A stretch of 64,000 nt of DNA. It comes from Neoceratodus forsteri. Its lineage: Eukaryota > Chordata > Ceratodontiformes > Ceratodontidae. Made by a program: the position numbers and the translations under genes. Every line of letters starts with the position of its first letter. The stretch's first letter is position 1. Where the stretch lies: positions 1,088,157,001-1,088,221,000 of the forward strand of contig CM057453.1 of the NCBI GenBank assembly GCA_016271365.2. Direction: 5' to 3'. The notes beneath the pieces are model-generated. The model saw only the letters and a list, made by a program, of their open reading frames with translations, was not told the origin of the DNA and did not search any database. Positions 11,417-22,803 of this stretch are shown here, piece by piece.

Positions 11417-11934
11417 TCCTCCAGGGAGTACATGTTCAGTGACCTCAACCTCTCCTCATATGTATTACCCTGCTGACCCACTGTCATCTTTCTAGTCCTC
11501 CCCTGGACCTTCTCTAGCTGCTTAATGTCCTTTTTGAGGTGTGGGAACCAGTAATGAACTCCATATTCTGGATGTGACCTTACCAGTGACCTGTACAAGG
11601 GTAGTATAACCTCCTCTCTCCTACTGCTGATCCCCCTAGATATGCATCCCAGCATCTTGTTTTCCTTTGCTGCTGATTTCTTGCACTGCGTGGAGTGCTT
11701 CAGGGCACTATTGATCATCACTCCCAGGTCCTTCTCCCCCTCTGATGCAGATACTCAGACTCCACCTAGGTAGTACTCTGTCCTGGGATTCTTGGCTCCA
11801 ATATGCATAACTTTGCATTTCTTGGCATTGAAGCCAAGCTGCCAGATTCTGGACCACCTCCCAAGCTTTTCCAGATCATCATGTAGTCCCAGTATCCCTT
11901 CAGCTATGTCCCCTCTCCCAGTAGTGCGGTAGGT
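10965..11934 (-). mobile_element. CR1 3' fragment nested in copy A (minus strand)
   Basis: Read on the minus strand this is the C-terminal part of CR1 ORF2 and the 3' end, which lies at 10965 with a repeated ATGTTAGTATGTTTGTATG-type terminus. Segments such as KKCKVMHIGAKNPRTEYYLGG (11755-11949 region) and LYRSLVRSHPEYGV (11362-11721 region) are typical of the CR1 tail. It is flanked by CTGCAGTAC (10956-10964) and CTGCGGTAC (11935-11943), a 9-bp target duplication with one mismatch. A (TC)n microsatellite at 11371-11414 has expanded inside it. Confidence 0.8.
11371..11414. repeat. (TC)n microsatellite
   Basis: About 44 bases of alternating T and C within the nested CR1 fragment. It gives rise to Arg-Glu and Ser-Leu repeats in overlapping open frames. 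Confidence 0.9.
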
Positions 11935-12725
11935 CTGCGGTACTGGCAAGGGAGGATGTGAGGGTCCTCCAGATGGGTGTCCCCATGGTGGGAGGCAGAG
12001 AGCCTACCTGGCACCTCAGCATAGAAAGATGGGAAAAGGATCCTTAGGCTCGTGGGGGTGGTGGGGCAGAAGGGGAATCTAGATTTCATTGCCCATCTGG
12101 GCACTAATGATTTGGTAAGAAATGCACCAGGTGTGGTGCAGGATAGGTTTAGGGAGGGAAATGTCTGAAGCAGAAAGTATGCACAGTGGCCTTTACTGAG
12201 GTGCAGCCTGTGTACAGCCATAGGGAGGTTAGAGAACACTACACTGGGGTTTTCAATGACTAGTTGAAGGCATGGTGCAGGGAGGAGCTTAGTTACATCA
12301 TGGACTGGTGTTCTACCTGGGGGGGATGAAGGTCTGTACAAAAGAGATGTCCTCCATCCATCCATCAAGGAGAGGAATGGCAGTCCTGGGTGGAAGGTTT
12401 AAATGCTACTTCAACAGGCATTTAAACTAGCCAAGGGGGGAGGCAGAACAAATGAGAGAGGCAGTGAATGCCCCCCAAAATGAAGCAGCAGAGAGGAGAA
12501 GCCCAGGGAAATAAATTCCCCAAGGACATTGGGGCATAGGGACAAATAGGGGGGAAGGGAAGGTAGGGTCACAAGGTGGTTTGAAGGCTGAGAGAATAAG
12601 GACGGTAGACAGAGGCCGAATAAAAAGGGGAGGACAGGACCAGGGACCAAGTGAAGGGAGAAGGATGGACTCAGGAAGGGAGGGCAAAGTGTAGGGGAGG
12701 ACAGAAGAAGTGGAGAGCTGTGTTT

Positions 12726-13480
12726 ACCAACAGAAGGAGTCTAAGAAATAAAGCCTGGAGGCAAGCATTGCAGAGGCTGACCTGGATCTGGTGACCATAA
12801 CAGAATCACGGTGCACTGACAACCACAGCTGGGATGTGGTAATGCCAGGTTATACTATGTTTCAGAAGGATAGGGCAGAGAAGAAAGGGGAGGTTGTTTT
12901 GTATGTGAGGGAGGGTATAAAGGCCATAGACATACAAGGACAAAGTGGGAATAAGGAAGGGCCAGAGGTTCTTTGATTTGGCTTAAAGACAGGTCCAGGG
13001 CCATTATCTGCATGGGGTGATGTACAGACCACCAACACAGGGGGAGGAGTTAGACAAGCTTTTGGAGAGACCATTGGCAGAATGGCAAGCAAAGTGGAGG
13101 GATTGATTATGGGGAAGTTTAATCTGCTGGTTGTAGATTGGAGCATTCTGGCCGCAGCTACAATGAGATGCAGGAGCATCCTAGACTCCCTAAAAGGGAC
13201 ATTTCTTGGGCAGCTGGTTATCAAACCTATTAGAGATGGGGCAGTGCTAACGCTGGTACTTACAAACAGGGACAGCATTGTAGACATCACAGTAGGTAGT
13301 CCCCCTGGTATAAGTGATCATTGTATAGTAAAGTTTGGCATATGGACTGGGCAGGAGAAAAAACACACTAGGATGAGAGTCCTGGACTTCAGGAGAACAG
13401 ATTTTAAAGCAATGGAAGACTGCCTAAGTAAATACCTTGAAGGAGGGGATAGCTGGGGGGAGTGGAGGCACATTGGAAAA
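12726..13480 (+). pseudogene. CR1 copy A endonuclease domain remnant
   Basis: The AP-type endonuclease domain of ORF2 in two open pieces (12791-12976 and 13082-13483). Readable landmarks are TITES where the catalytic Glu is expected (the usual Trp after it is changed), NHSWDVVMPGYTMF, and GISDHCIVKFG with the SDH catalytic triad at 13313-13321. The GDFN block is degraded to GKFN, so the Asp is lost. The domain nicks the target DNA in active elements. Here frameshifts and motif losses make it inactive. Confidence 0.7.
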
Positions 13481-13899
13481 TGATAAAGGAGGGAATAACT
13501 AAGGCAACAGCAAGCTGTCTGAAGGAAACAAACAAGGGTAGTTGGAGGAAGAAGAGGTTCTTAAAGGAGATGGCTAAGGCAGTAAGGGAGAATAAAACAG
13601 CTTTTAGGAAGCACATGGAAATCCAAATGGAGGGGGACAGGGAGGTATATCTAGATTAACAAATGAGGCAGGAAGGAGGATGAGGCAGCAATAGTTCAAA
13701 TAGGGGAGATGATTAACCAGGAGGTCAAAAAAGGGGATAAGACTTTCTTCAGGTATGTGAGTGAAAAGAGGAAGGCAACAGGTGGTAATAGACTAATAGT
13801 GAGGATCAAGAGATTGGGGGGAGGGCTGTGCAGAGGAATACCAAAAAAAAGCTACGATTTTCAATGAATACTTCTGTTCTGTTTTAGTGGTGGAGGGGG

Positions 13900-15460
13900 G
13901 AGGGAACAGACCAACATGCATCAACAGGCACCGGTGAAGGGAGGAGTAGATGCAAGTCCATTTTCAGAGGAGAAAGCCCACCAGGGATTGGAAACCCTAA
14001 AGGAAAACAAGGTGATGGAATCAGATGGGATCCACCTAAGGGTACTAAAAAGAACCAAGCACACTGCTAGCCGCCCCTCTGGCAACACTGTTCATCACCT
14101 CATTGGAGATGGGGGTGGTTCTAGAGAACTGGAGGAGGGCAGATGTGGTCCCTTCATGCAAGAGTGGCAGCAGGGAGGCTAGTAATCACAACCTAGTCTG
14201 TGTGCCATCAGTGTGCCATCAGTGTTGGGGAAATTAATGGAAACCCTGCTGAAGGAGAGACTGATGGAGTACCTATAAGCAAATGTGCTGCAGGATCATC
14301 GGGTAGTACATCTTCACAGGGTGGAGGTCATGTCAAACAAATCTCATAGAGTTCTTTGACTGGGTGACTATGGAGGTGGATCAATGGAGGGCAGTGGATG
14401 TAGCCTATCTGAACTTCAGTAATGCCTTTGACACTGTACCACACAGGAGGCTGATTAACAAAGTTAGCAACCTTGGGGTAGCAGAGAAGGTGGTAATCTG
14501 GGTATCAAACTGGTTCAAAGACAGGAGGTAGAGGGTGGTGGTAAACAACAGTCACTTGGGGAATGGTAGACTGACCAATGGAGCACCACAGGGGTCAGTG
14601 CTGGGCCCTGTCTTTTCCAACGTCTTTATAAGTGATGTTGCTGAGGAACTGGAGAGGAAGGTGTGTCTCTTTGCAGATGCCACAAAAACCTGCAACAGGG
14701 TAGACACACAGGAGGGGTTTGGAAAGAATGCATAGGGATCTAGGGAAATAGTCTAGGCTGTGACAGCTGGGTTACCCTACCAAAAAGTGCTGTCATAAAC
14801 AATGGGGGCTGTGTATAAGATGGGGGAGGTACTTACAGTCACCAAGCAAGAGAGGGACCTTGGGGTGATCATATCTGATGATCTCAAGGTGGCAGGGCAG
14901 TGCAGCAAGGCAGTAGGCAATGCTAGTGGCTAGCTGGATGCTGGGGTGCATATGCAGGGGGATTCCTAGCAGGAGAAGGGAGGTAGTGTTGCTTCTGTAT
15001 TGCTTAGTAGTGAGAGACCAACTGGAGTACTGTATCCAGTTCTAGAGGCTGCACCTCTGCAAGGACACTGACAGTGTAGAAGCAGTCCAGAGAAGGGCTA
15101 CCAAAATGGTGTGGGGGTTGTGTGAGAAATCATATGGGGGAGGCTACAGGAGCTCAACATGTATTGCCTGGAGGAGAGGAGAATGAGAGAGAGAACATGA
15201 CAGACTTATAAGTACCTCATGGGGGTGAACAAGGTGAAGGGAAGTGTCTCTTTGAGAGGAGGAAGACGAGTTCCAGAACATGGGGGCATACTATGAAGTT
15301 GGGGGTGGGGGTAGTTCAAGAGAGATGTGAAGAAATACTTCTTCACAGGAAGGATGGTGGAAGAGGTGGTGGGAACGAAGACAGTGGGGAATTTCAAGCA
15401 TGTGTGGGATAGGCACATATGCATAGTAAGTAGAATTAAGGGAGGAGGGAGGGACACCTG
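13900..15460 (+). pseudogene. CR1 copy A reverse transcriptase and C-terminal remnant
   Basis: RT blocks appear in order: a GVDASPFSEEKA lead-in (13916-14182), FFDWVTMEVDQ and [17 protein letters not shown] (14350-14455), [11 protein letters not shown] (14580-14612) and CLFADATK (14664-14690). The catalytic FADD box reads FADA at 14670-14681, so the second Asp is lost. The C-terminal tail runs on to about 15450 in multiple frames. Confidence 0.75.
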
Positions 15461-15525
15461 TCACCAAATAGGGGTCTAGGATGTAGTAAAGGCAGGGTAA
15501 ACAGGGCAGACTAGATGATAGCAGT

Positions 15526-16452
15526 ACCAGTCCACTAATCAGGATTAATCAGACCCCCTTCTCCCCCGCGTTCGGGTTCTTATTTGATAGGATCAGAACT
15601 TCACAGAATTCTTTCAGCCCGAAGAGTTATTACATTTCAAATCATTTATTTTTTTATTTCAAGAGTTAAATAAAGGCTGTCCTCCTAGCTCTGATGTGGA
15701 AAGGGGAACTCCCAATATTCCTGCATGAGATATCACTGTACACAGAATAAGAGGTATGGTGGCTCTGTGTGCTAGTTGATGGAAATCACATAAGTTATTT
15801 GTAATTTCTCATATACCATTTCTGAAGAAGACTAAAAGCCTAATCCACAACTGGACCAATATGCACACAGTTTTATGTTTCTTTGTTTCTATTTTCATGT
15901 ACATGGGCTGTGCAACTCTGTCCCTGATGCTGCTCCATAGTGGATGGCATCTTATGACCCTAGCTGTCTCTGTTACCATGTGAGGAGCACGGTAGTTGAC
16001 AGGGGGGCTACCTGGAGATTGCTCGGTCAGGCACCAAGCTTCCAGTACAACGCTGTGGTTGGCCAGTGAGTGGATTCCCTACATTGTGTTAACAGAGAAT
16101 TGTGGGATATGGTAGTCTGCCTGTATTGTCATGTCTTCTTTACAATGGAGTTAAATTTTTTTTTTTATTAATGTGGCTGCCTTCCCACCCTGCCCTACAA
16201 GGGCTGGGTCTACAACTAGGGGTCATGTTTGGGAATTCCAAATGTCTCATACACCTTTTACCAGAGGGTGCATAGGACTTAAGTTAGGCATTGTCCTTAC
16301 CTAATCCCCCCTCGGTATGCTGCCACTACAGCGACACCCGCACAGCGAACCCCCCACTGTGCCTAAATCGGCAGCGATGGGAGTTTTGCTTTGAGACACT
16401 TTTGGGTGATTGGGAGGGGTAAATATCCCACTCCACTGTCTGTGCAACATGA

Positions 16453-16454
<2 letters not shown>
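15526..16454. other. Unassigned DNA
   Basis: No coding or repeat family recognised. There are short poly-T and poly-A stretches near 15640-15655 and 16147-16160. Confidence 0.45.

Positions 16455-16496
<42 letters not shown>
16455..16496. repeat. (TA)n microsatellite
   Basis: About 42 bases of alternating T and A, the source of the Ile-Tyr repeats in open frames on both strands. Confidence 0.9.
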
Positions 16497-16499
<3 letters not shown>

Positions 16500-16929
16500 A
16501 GGGCGAGGGGGACACAGCCCACGCATTGTCCATCACAATATTGCTGCTCAGTTTGGGGTCGAGTCGCAGTCAGGGGTGTCGCCGGGTTCCCAGTACTGTA
16601 GCAGACGTCACTGTTGGGATTGTCGCACTGGTGTCATGGATCTGCACCCTTCTGGAGGTTACCACATCACATAGATTGCACTATGGATTGCCCACAGAAT
16701 GCAGGCATGGCCCCTGGTAGACCTCATCTGGGCTCACCACCTTCCCAGTTTTGGATAGTGTCATCCAATTTTTAGGTCTTTTCTGATCCTCCAGTTACCA
16801 CAGAGGAACTCTGGGTTTTAAGCTGTTTGGAATGGCTACATTCTGTTGAAACAAATCCTTTACTCATAAAGCTGCATATCCAGGTTACACATGGGTGACT
16901 GATGTCATACGGATATCTCCCTGCAATCC
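16497..16929. other. Unassigned DNA
   Basis: GC-richer stretch next to the (TA)n tract with no recognised gene or repeat. Confidence 0.4.
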
Positions 16930-18430
16930 TAGCTAATCAGGGAAAGCCTAGACCAAGTCTAAGGCCTAGAATTTAGCAAGGCCTCTGATTCAGTGCCACT
17001 CAAGAAGCTGATCCAGAAAAAAGGATAAATGGAGTTAGGAAAGAAACAGACAAGGTGGCTAGGCAGCTGTCTAGAAGGCAGGACTCAAAGGGCGGTACCG
17101 AATGGCAAACTCTTAGAAATAAGCAACATTATAAGTGGAGTCCAACGTGGGCCAGCTAAGGAGCTGAACAACAAATTGACTCTGTTTGCTGATGTGGGAG
17201 GGTGGAGGAACAGTAGAAGGAATAAGAAACTTGCAGAAGGGTGTGGAGAGACTCCAGCAGTTGATCAGGCACATAGCAGCTGAAATTTAATGCTAAACAA
17301 TGTAAAGTTATGCATTCTGGCAAGAGGAACACACAGGTGAAATGTTGCTACCTGTAGATGCAATCATGGTAAAATCCTCACATCGTGAAACAGATCTGGG
17401 GGACAGCCAGGTGACGCTGAGGGCTGAGGCGCTGGACACCTAACCTCATGCCACACCAGTGGCCCGGGTTTGGGAGCCAACTCGGAGAATCAGGGAATCG
17501 ACCAGGGAGGAGAGGATTGAGCATCTGGAGGACTGCTCTCCTCTCCTGGAGAGAGTGGGTTGTGGATCCCCGGCATCACGCAACTCCCAGTGGAGACTGG
17601 GGAGTGCTACAGTCGAGAAACACCTTGGAAGGGGGTGGAGGCAATGGCAGACATCCTGCAGGTGGGTGCGGGAATGTGCTTATCTCACACCGGACGTCAT
17701 TGCACATCCGCACCTCCAGGGTCATAAACAAAGGAAAAACCCCAGTGCCTGGGAGGATGAAGACAAGCCCTACAGCAGCCCCTAAGCCCAATGCCGGATC
17801 CAGCCTGGTCGGATCTCCAATATCCTTTGCCTCACCCTGCTGGCCGACTGGCTTCATAGAGTTCCAAGGTAGGAGGTGGCAACCACACCTCAGGGGCTAC
17901 AAGCTGGAGAGGGTTGATTGCGGGCATGGGAGTAGGATGGAGCTCATGAGGGGGATCTGACTTGAGGGGGTCTCAGGCTGGGTGGGAGAAAGCCACTGTA
18001 AGTGGCTACATCTGAGGGAGATCTCAGGGGCCTGCGACTGGAGGTGAAAAGAGCTAAAAAAAAAAAAGGAAACAGATCTGGCATAATGATAAACAGTCAC
18101 CTGTAATGTTCCAGTCAGTGTGCCAAAAAACTGGAATGTATTTGGCTTGGATTTACTAGGTATAGTGTAAAGATAATCATGTCACTCACTGTACATGTGA
18201 CTGGTTGGGCCACATATGAAGTATTGTGCAGTTTTGGAAATTTCATTTAAAATGATAAGGAGAGACTTAAAAGAATAGAGCAGAGGGTGATTAAAATCTT
18301 CCACTGGCAACAGAGTGGGTACTACCAGGAGAGGCTGACAAACCTTATCTTGTACAATACTAGCTAGTGGAAATGATGGAGAGATGGGACATGACAGACT
18401 AGACATAGATGGGGGCTATAACAGGGGTGA
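16930..18430 (+). mobile_element. Older CR1/L3-like relic, split by a SINE
   Basis: Diverged RT and C-terminal pieces. LEFSKASDSVPLKKLIQ corresponds to the [16 protein letters not shown] block. A damaged TLFADV stretch (17181-17200) stands where FADD is expected. After the inserted SINE, GPHMKYCAVLEISFK (about 18211-18255) and LKRIEQRVIKI match the CR1 C-terminal tail. It is more diverged than copies A-E. Only 16930-17396 and 18082-18430 belong to it. The part between is the SINE. Confidence 0.65.
17410..18068 (+). mobile_element. tRNA-derived SINE (family 1), full-length copy with 13-bp target duplication
   Basis: A 659-bp retroposon bounded by identical GAAACAGATCTGG at 17397-17409 and 18069-18081. 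It starts with a box-A-like GTGACGCTGAGG and a box-B-like CGGGTTTGGGA, and ends in an A-tract of about 12 bases. The last 30 bases before the tail (GCGACTGGAGGTGAAAAG) match the end of the copy at 4608. The perfect duplication makes this the best reference for family boundaries. The open frames inside (17448-17960 and others) show no domain. Confidence 0.85.
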
Positions 18431-18679
18431 TTTCAGTGAGATATTCTGATTTTAATGACACATACCAGTAGTCACAACAGCAAGATATAGTTTAGAAAGA
18501 ATATGCTCAGTCTCTGCAGAAAAGTATTTTATTACATTAATTTCATTGTAAATGGCCACCAAGTGCAGTACTTGCATCTGTAGATACCAAACATTTCCTG
18601 GAGCTCCCTCCAGTTATTCAAGGATGTTAGTCCTGTATTTATTCCATCTTTGGTTTTATTTTTCATATTTTGCTGTTAC

Positions 18680-20550
18680 ATAGAAACAGAAACATAGAAG
18701 GTGATGGCAGATAAGGACTGTGTGGCCCACCTAGACTTCCCCTTTTCCCTACCTAATGTAATAACCTAGACCCTAGCTGATCTGCGGCTTATCCTCTTTT
18801 TCCCTACTGCTAGAGTACTCTTATGTCTATACCATGCATTATTATTAAATTCCCCTACCATTTTTGCCCCCACCTCCCTCACAGGGAGGCTGTTCCAAGC
18901 ATCCACTACTCTTTTTATGAAAAAGTACTTCCTCACGTTGCCCCTGAGCCTACCCCCATCTAGCCTCATATCATGCCCATCTGTTCTTGTACATCTTTTT
19001 TTCTGAAAGGTGCTACCCTCCTGTACATTGTTTATACCCCTGAGGTACTTGAATGTCTCTATCGTATCCCCCTTTCTCTCCTCTCCTCCAGGGAATACAT
19101 ATTGAGGTCCTTTGGTCTTTCCTTATATGACTTTTGGTGCAGTCCTTGCACCATTTTTGTTGCCCTTCACTGGGCTGCCTCTATTTTGTTTATGCCCTTT
19201 TGGAGATGTGGCATCCAAAACTGGACACAGTACTCCAAATGAAATCTCACTAGTGATCGGTACAGTGGCATAACCACCTCCTTTCTTCTGCTAGTGATAC
19301 CGGTCCCTATGCACCCTAGCATCCCACTGGCTCTCCTCACAGTCTTCTCACATTGTTTGGTTACCTTTAGGTCATCAGATATGATAACCCCGGGTTCCTT
19401 TCTTGATTGGTTGCCATCAGTATCTCTCCCCCCTACATCTTGTACTCCTCCCTTGGATTTCTGTACCTCAAATGCATGTTTTTTTGTACTTCTTTACTTT
19501 AAATTGTAGCTACCACACTCTTGACCACTTCTCAAACATGTTTAGGTCCTTCCTCATTTTTTCCAACCCCTCTGGAATGTCAACCCTGTTGCAGATCTCA
19601 GCATCATCTGCAAAGAGGTATACCTTCCCCTCCAGCCCCCTATACAATGTTGCTTATGAAGACATTAAAGAGGACAGGCCCCAGCACAGATCCCTGTGGC
19701 ACACCACTGATCACCCCCTCTCCTCGGACTGAATGCCATTTACCACTACCTTCTGTGTCCTGTCAATCAACCAGTTTCTGATCCAGTTTACCACCTTGGG
19801 GCCGACTCCCAGGCTGCCCAACTTATTTACTAACCTCCTATGTGGGACGGTGTCAAAGGCCTTGCTAAAATCTAGGTAGGCCACATCCACCACCCCTCCC
19901 AGATGTACTTCCCTGGTCACTCAGTCAAAGAAATCTATTAGACTTGTTTGACAAGACCTTCCCACTGTGGATCCATGCTGCCTCAGATCCTGTGCTCCAA
20001 TGGATTCAAGAAATATCAGAATCCTTTCCTTTAGCAGTGACTTCATTAATTTCTCTCTAACACCAAGGTCAGGCTGACTGGCCTATAATTGCCAACCTCT
20101 TCCCTGTTCCCACTTTTGTGGAGAGGGACTACATTTGCCCTCCTCCAGTTCCCTGGAACCACCCCTGTCTCTATCGATTTGTTGAATAGGGCTATTAGTG
20201 GTGCTGCCAGCACTTGTTTAAGTTCTTTTAATATTCTGGGATGTATCCCATCCGGCCCCATAGCCTTGTCCCCTTTCAGATTCTCGAGTTCCTTTAGGAC
20301 TGTTTCCTCTGTAAATGGGCTGGTATCCACCTCTCTCTCCTATTGGTCTATCACCCAATAGTGGTCCTTCTTCCCTTTCTTCTGTGAATACTGAACAAAA
20401 ATATTTATTCAAGATTGTTGCTTTTCCTATGTCCCCCTCAACACACACCCCTCCCTCCCTTTTTAACCTCACAATCCCACCCTGGTCTGTCTTTCTGTCT
20501 TTCTGTCTTTCTGTCTTGTATCTGAGAAAGGTCTTCCCCCATCTTGTAAG
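18680..20550 (-). mobile_element. CR1/L3-clade LINE, copy B (5' truncated, minus strand)
   Basis: On the minus strand the 3' end is at 18680, where the plus strand shows CATAGAAACAGAAACATAG, the complement of the CR1 terminal repeat. Going 5' there are the C-terminal domain (VVDAWNSLPVREVG; LRGNVRKYFF), the RT with an LFADD box near 19600-19617, [17 protein letters not shown] and NWLIDRTQKVVVNG (19711-19920), and the RT N-terminus (KAMGPDGIHPRILKEL, 20046-20330; ATILNKYFCSVFTEE, 20395-20440). The 5' end is lost near 20550, where a short (AGAC)n expansion occurs. Stops and frameshifts occur throughout. Confidence 0.85.
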
Positions 20551-20650
20551 GAATAGGTGGTTGTGGTCGGAGATATAAACCTGCTAGATACAGAGTGAGT
20601 CATTCTAGCATCCGGGAGCTCCAGGAGTCACACCTTGCTGGGTACAGTTC
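20551..20650 (+). mobile_element. CR1 endonuclease fragment, about 100 bp
   Basis: This piece reads GAGATATAAACCTGCTAG and GGGAGCTCCAGGAGTCAC and closely matches 21262-21362 of CR1 copy C (the GDFN region). It is a separate fragment directly abutting minus-strand copy B, either a second insertion or a local duplication. Confidence 0.55.
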
Positions 20651-22518
20651 AGTTGGTTCACAAATCCACTTTTCATAAAGTTATTTTCTCTATTGTTGGC
20701 CTGCAGGATTCATGCTTTTTTACTATAGTTTCAATCCTGACAGTCTGGGGACCACTGTCACTAAAAAAACAGTGGGGGATCTGCAAAACATTGATTAGCT
20801 GCAGTTGCAAGTGCTGCAGATGGTGACCTTTAAGGCATAAGTGAATCAAATAAATGAATTTTCAGCAGAGATAGAGTGGCTTCTCAGTCTTGAAATTTTG
20901 ACAGCGTTGCTGTGCCTAACCACATTGTACCTACAGTAGGTACAGTTTCATCCTGTGAGACATCACACGGTTCTAAATATGGTGGCAATGTAGTATCAAT
21001 GTGGGACATACTTAATTGTCAGGATAATAGATAGAGGAAAGGTAAAGGAGGAGGTATAGCCTTCTATGTCAGGGAAAATATAGAAACAGTGGAGGATGAA
21101 AACATCAGGGGAGGTAATGGAGAAACAGAATCACTGTAGGCTCAACTCACAGCATCCTCAGGCAAGAAACTATTGCTGGGGGTAATCTACTGTATAGACC
21201 TCCAGGACAGGAGAAGAGAGATAAGGAGCTAGAGACAGAACAAGAAAAGGGGGTGGCAAAGGAGGAGGTGATTGTGGTGGGAGCTATAAACCTGCTAGAT
21301 ATTGAGTGAGTCATTCCCACTTCCAAGAGCTCCAGAAGTCACACCCTGCTGGATACATTGCAAGACTGCCTGCCGGTGCAGCAGGTTAAGGAATCCAATA
21401 GGCAGGTTGCCATTCTTGATGTGGTGCTCACCAACTAGGAAGTGGTAGGAGGAGTGAGGGTAGGGGAGCCACTTGAGTTGAACAACCATAACTCTAAATG
21501 GTTCAGCCTAGGCCTTTGGACAAGTAAGCTCTCACCAAAGGCTGAAGTCTGAGATTTCAAAAAGGGCAGACATCAACTTGGATGATGGAACTGGTTTGAG
21601 ACAAGTTAGTCAGAGTGGACAGCATCAGGGGTGTGGTGGAAAGATGGAGGACAATCAAGAGGGCCATTTGTGTGGCCACAAAATCTTGCATGAGAATAAT
21701 AATCAAAAGGAACAGGTACAAGAAACCAATATTGTCTCTGGAGAGGTCAGGGAAGCAAAGAGAGCCAAAAAGAAGGCCTTCACCATGTACAAGGAAAAAC
21801 AAAGGAAGAAAGAATTGGAAGAGTACTAAATGAGAACAAGGGAACCAAGGGGGGGGGGGTCAGAGATGCAAAGAAAGATACAGAGCTGCATATTGTGAAG
21901 GGGGTTTAGGGAGGGGAAAAACAGTTCTTTAGATGTATAAGAGAAAAAAGAAAGAAGGGAGGAGGGACTGTTAGGCTAACAAAAAGGAGGTAGGGTAATT
22001 CAGGAGGATGGGCAGAAAGCAGCTGTTCTTAATGACTACTGCTCTGTATTCACAAGGGAAGACACAGGGCCTGTGCTAGATAGTGGTATTAAGACAGCTG
22101 TAAGGGGGATCCCTGAGATGAGGCAGCAAGATTTTACCAGTTAAAGGGTTTGGAAAGGGCTAGCAGCCCTAAAGATATATAAGGCTCCAGGGTCTGATGG
22201 GGTGTATTTGAGGGTACAAAAGGAACTGGCAACAGAAGTTATTGAACCCCTGATGAGGCTGTTCAGTAGCTTATTTCAGACAGGGGTAGTTCCAAAAGAC
22301 TGGAGGGTAGCAAACATAGTCCCACTTCATAAGGGGTGCGGGGGACAAGGAACAACCGGGTAACTGCAGACCTGTCAGTCTTAGCTCTATTGTTGGTAAA
22401 CTGATGGAGCCAGACACTAGCTAAAAGAGAACCTTATAGACTATCTGGAGAGCAATGAATTCCAGGACAGTAAACAGCACAGGTTCATTGCAGGGCGGTC
22501 TTGTCAGACCAGCCTCAT

Positions 22519-22591
22519 TTATTTATTGGTTTTGGTTTACCGGGTAAGTACACTAGACAACAATGTTGCCTATATTCAGGCACGACCCGGG
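22519..22591 (-). mobile_element. L2-like 3' tail inserted in CR1 copy C (minus strand)
   Basis: A 73-bp insert whose complement reads GCCTGAATATAGGC then TCTAGTGTACTTACCCGG and an (AATA)n tail, matching 3660-3810 and 56263-56335. CTCAT flanks it at 22514-22518 and 22592-22596, consistent with a 5-bp target duplication. Its removal brings the CR1 segments QTSL and FFDL back to normal spacing. Confidence 0.7.
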
Positions 22592-22803
22592 CTCATACTG
22601 TAGCATTCTTTGACTTGGTAATAAGGGTAGTGGATAAGGGCCAGGTTATAGATTTACTCTACTTCGATTTTAGCAAGGCTTTCAACTCAGTGCCTCACAG
22701 AAGGTTGCTGAACAGACTAGAGGATCTGGTTGCAGTGAAGAACACAGTTAGGTGGGCGAGAAACAGGAAGAAAGGGTGGCAGAAGAGGGTTGTAGTTAAT
22801 GGA

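Larger units (their letters stand above)
10636..12430 (+). pseudogene. CR1 copy A ORF1 remnant (cysteine motif and SGNH-esterase blocks)
   Basis: The first part (10636-10760) encodes a QCSGCG segment like the cysteine-rich N-terminus of copies D and E. After the nested insertion the reading resumes, and HLGTND (12094-12111) marks the GxND block of an SGNH/GDSL hydrolase. Near the end, DVLHPS keeps the Asp and His of the final DxxH block. The frame closes with a HLN stop at 12428-12430 shared with copies D and E. Several frameshifts make it non-functional. CR1 ORF1 proteins are known to carry an esterase domain and to bind nucleic acid. Confidence 0.65.
10600..15525 (+). mobile_element. CR1/L3-clade LINE, copy A (split by a nested CR1)
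   Basis: A long but heavily damaged CR1 on the plus strand. It contains an ORF1 start (about 10636), the HLGTND block of the ORF1 esterase domain (12094-12111), the conserved ORF1 stop after a HLN motif (12428-12430), endonuclease, reverse transcriptase and C-terminal segments, and a truncated 3' end at about 15515 (GGGCAGACTAGATGA, lacking the usual terminal repeat). It is interrupted at 10965-11934 by a minus-strand CR1 fragment. Stops and frameshifts are frequent. CR1 elements insert by target-primed reverse transcription and are usually 5' truncated, so a copy retaining ORF1 is near full length. Confidence 0.8.

Noticed and set aside
16391..16720. Open frames with Tyr-Ile runs around the (TA)n tract
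   Set aside because: They are translations of a microsatellite with unrelated flanks.
17448..17960. 170-codon open frame
   Set aside because: Entirely inside the SINE at 17410-18068, which has a tail and target duplication. There is no domain similarity.
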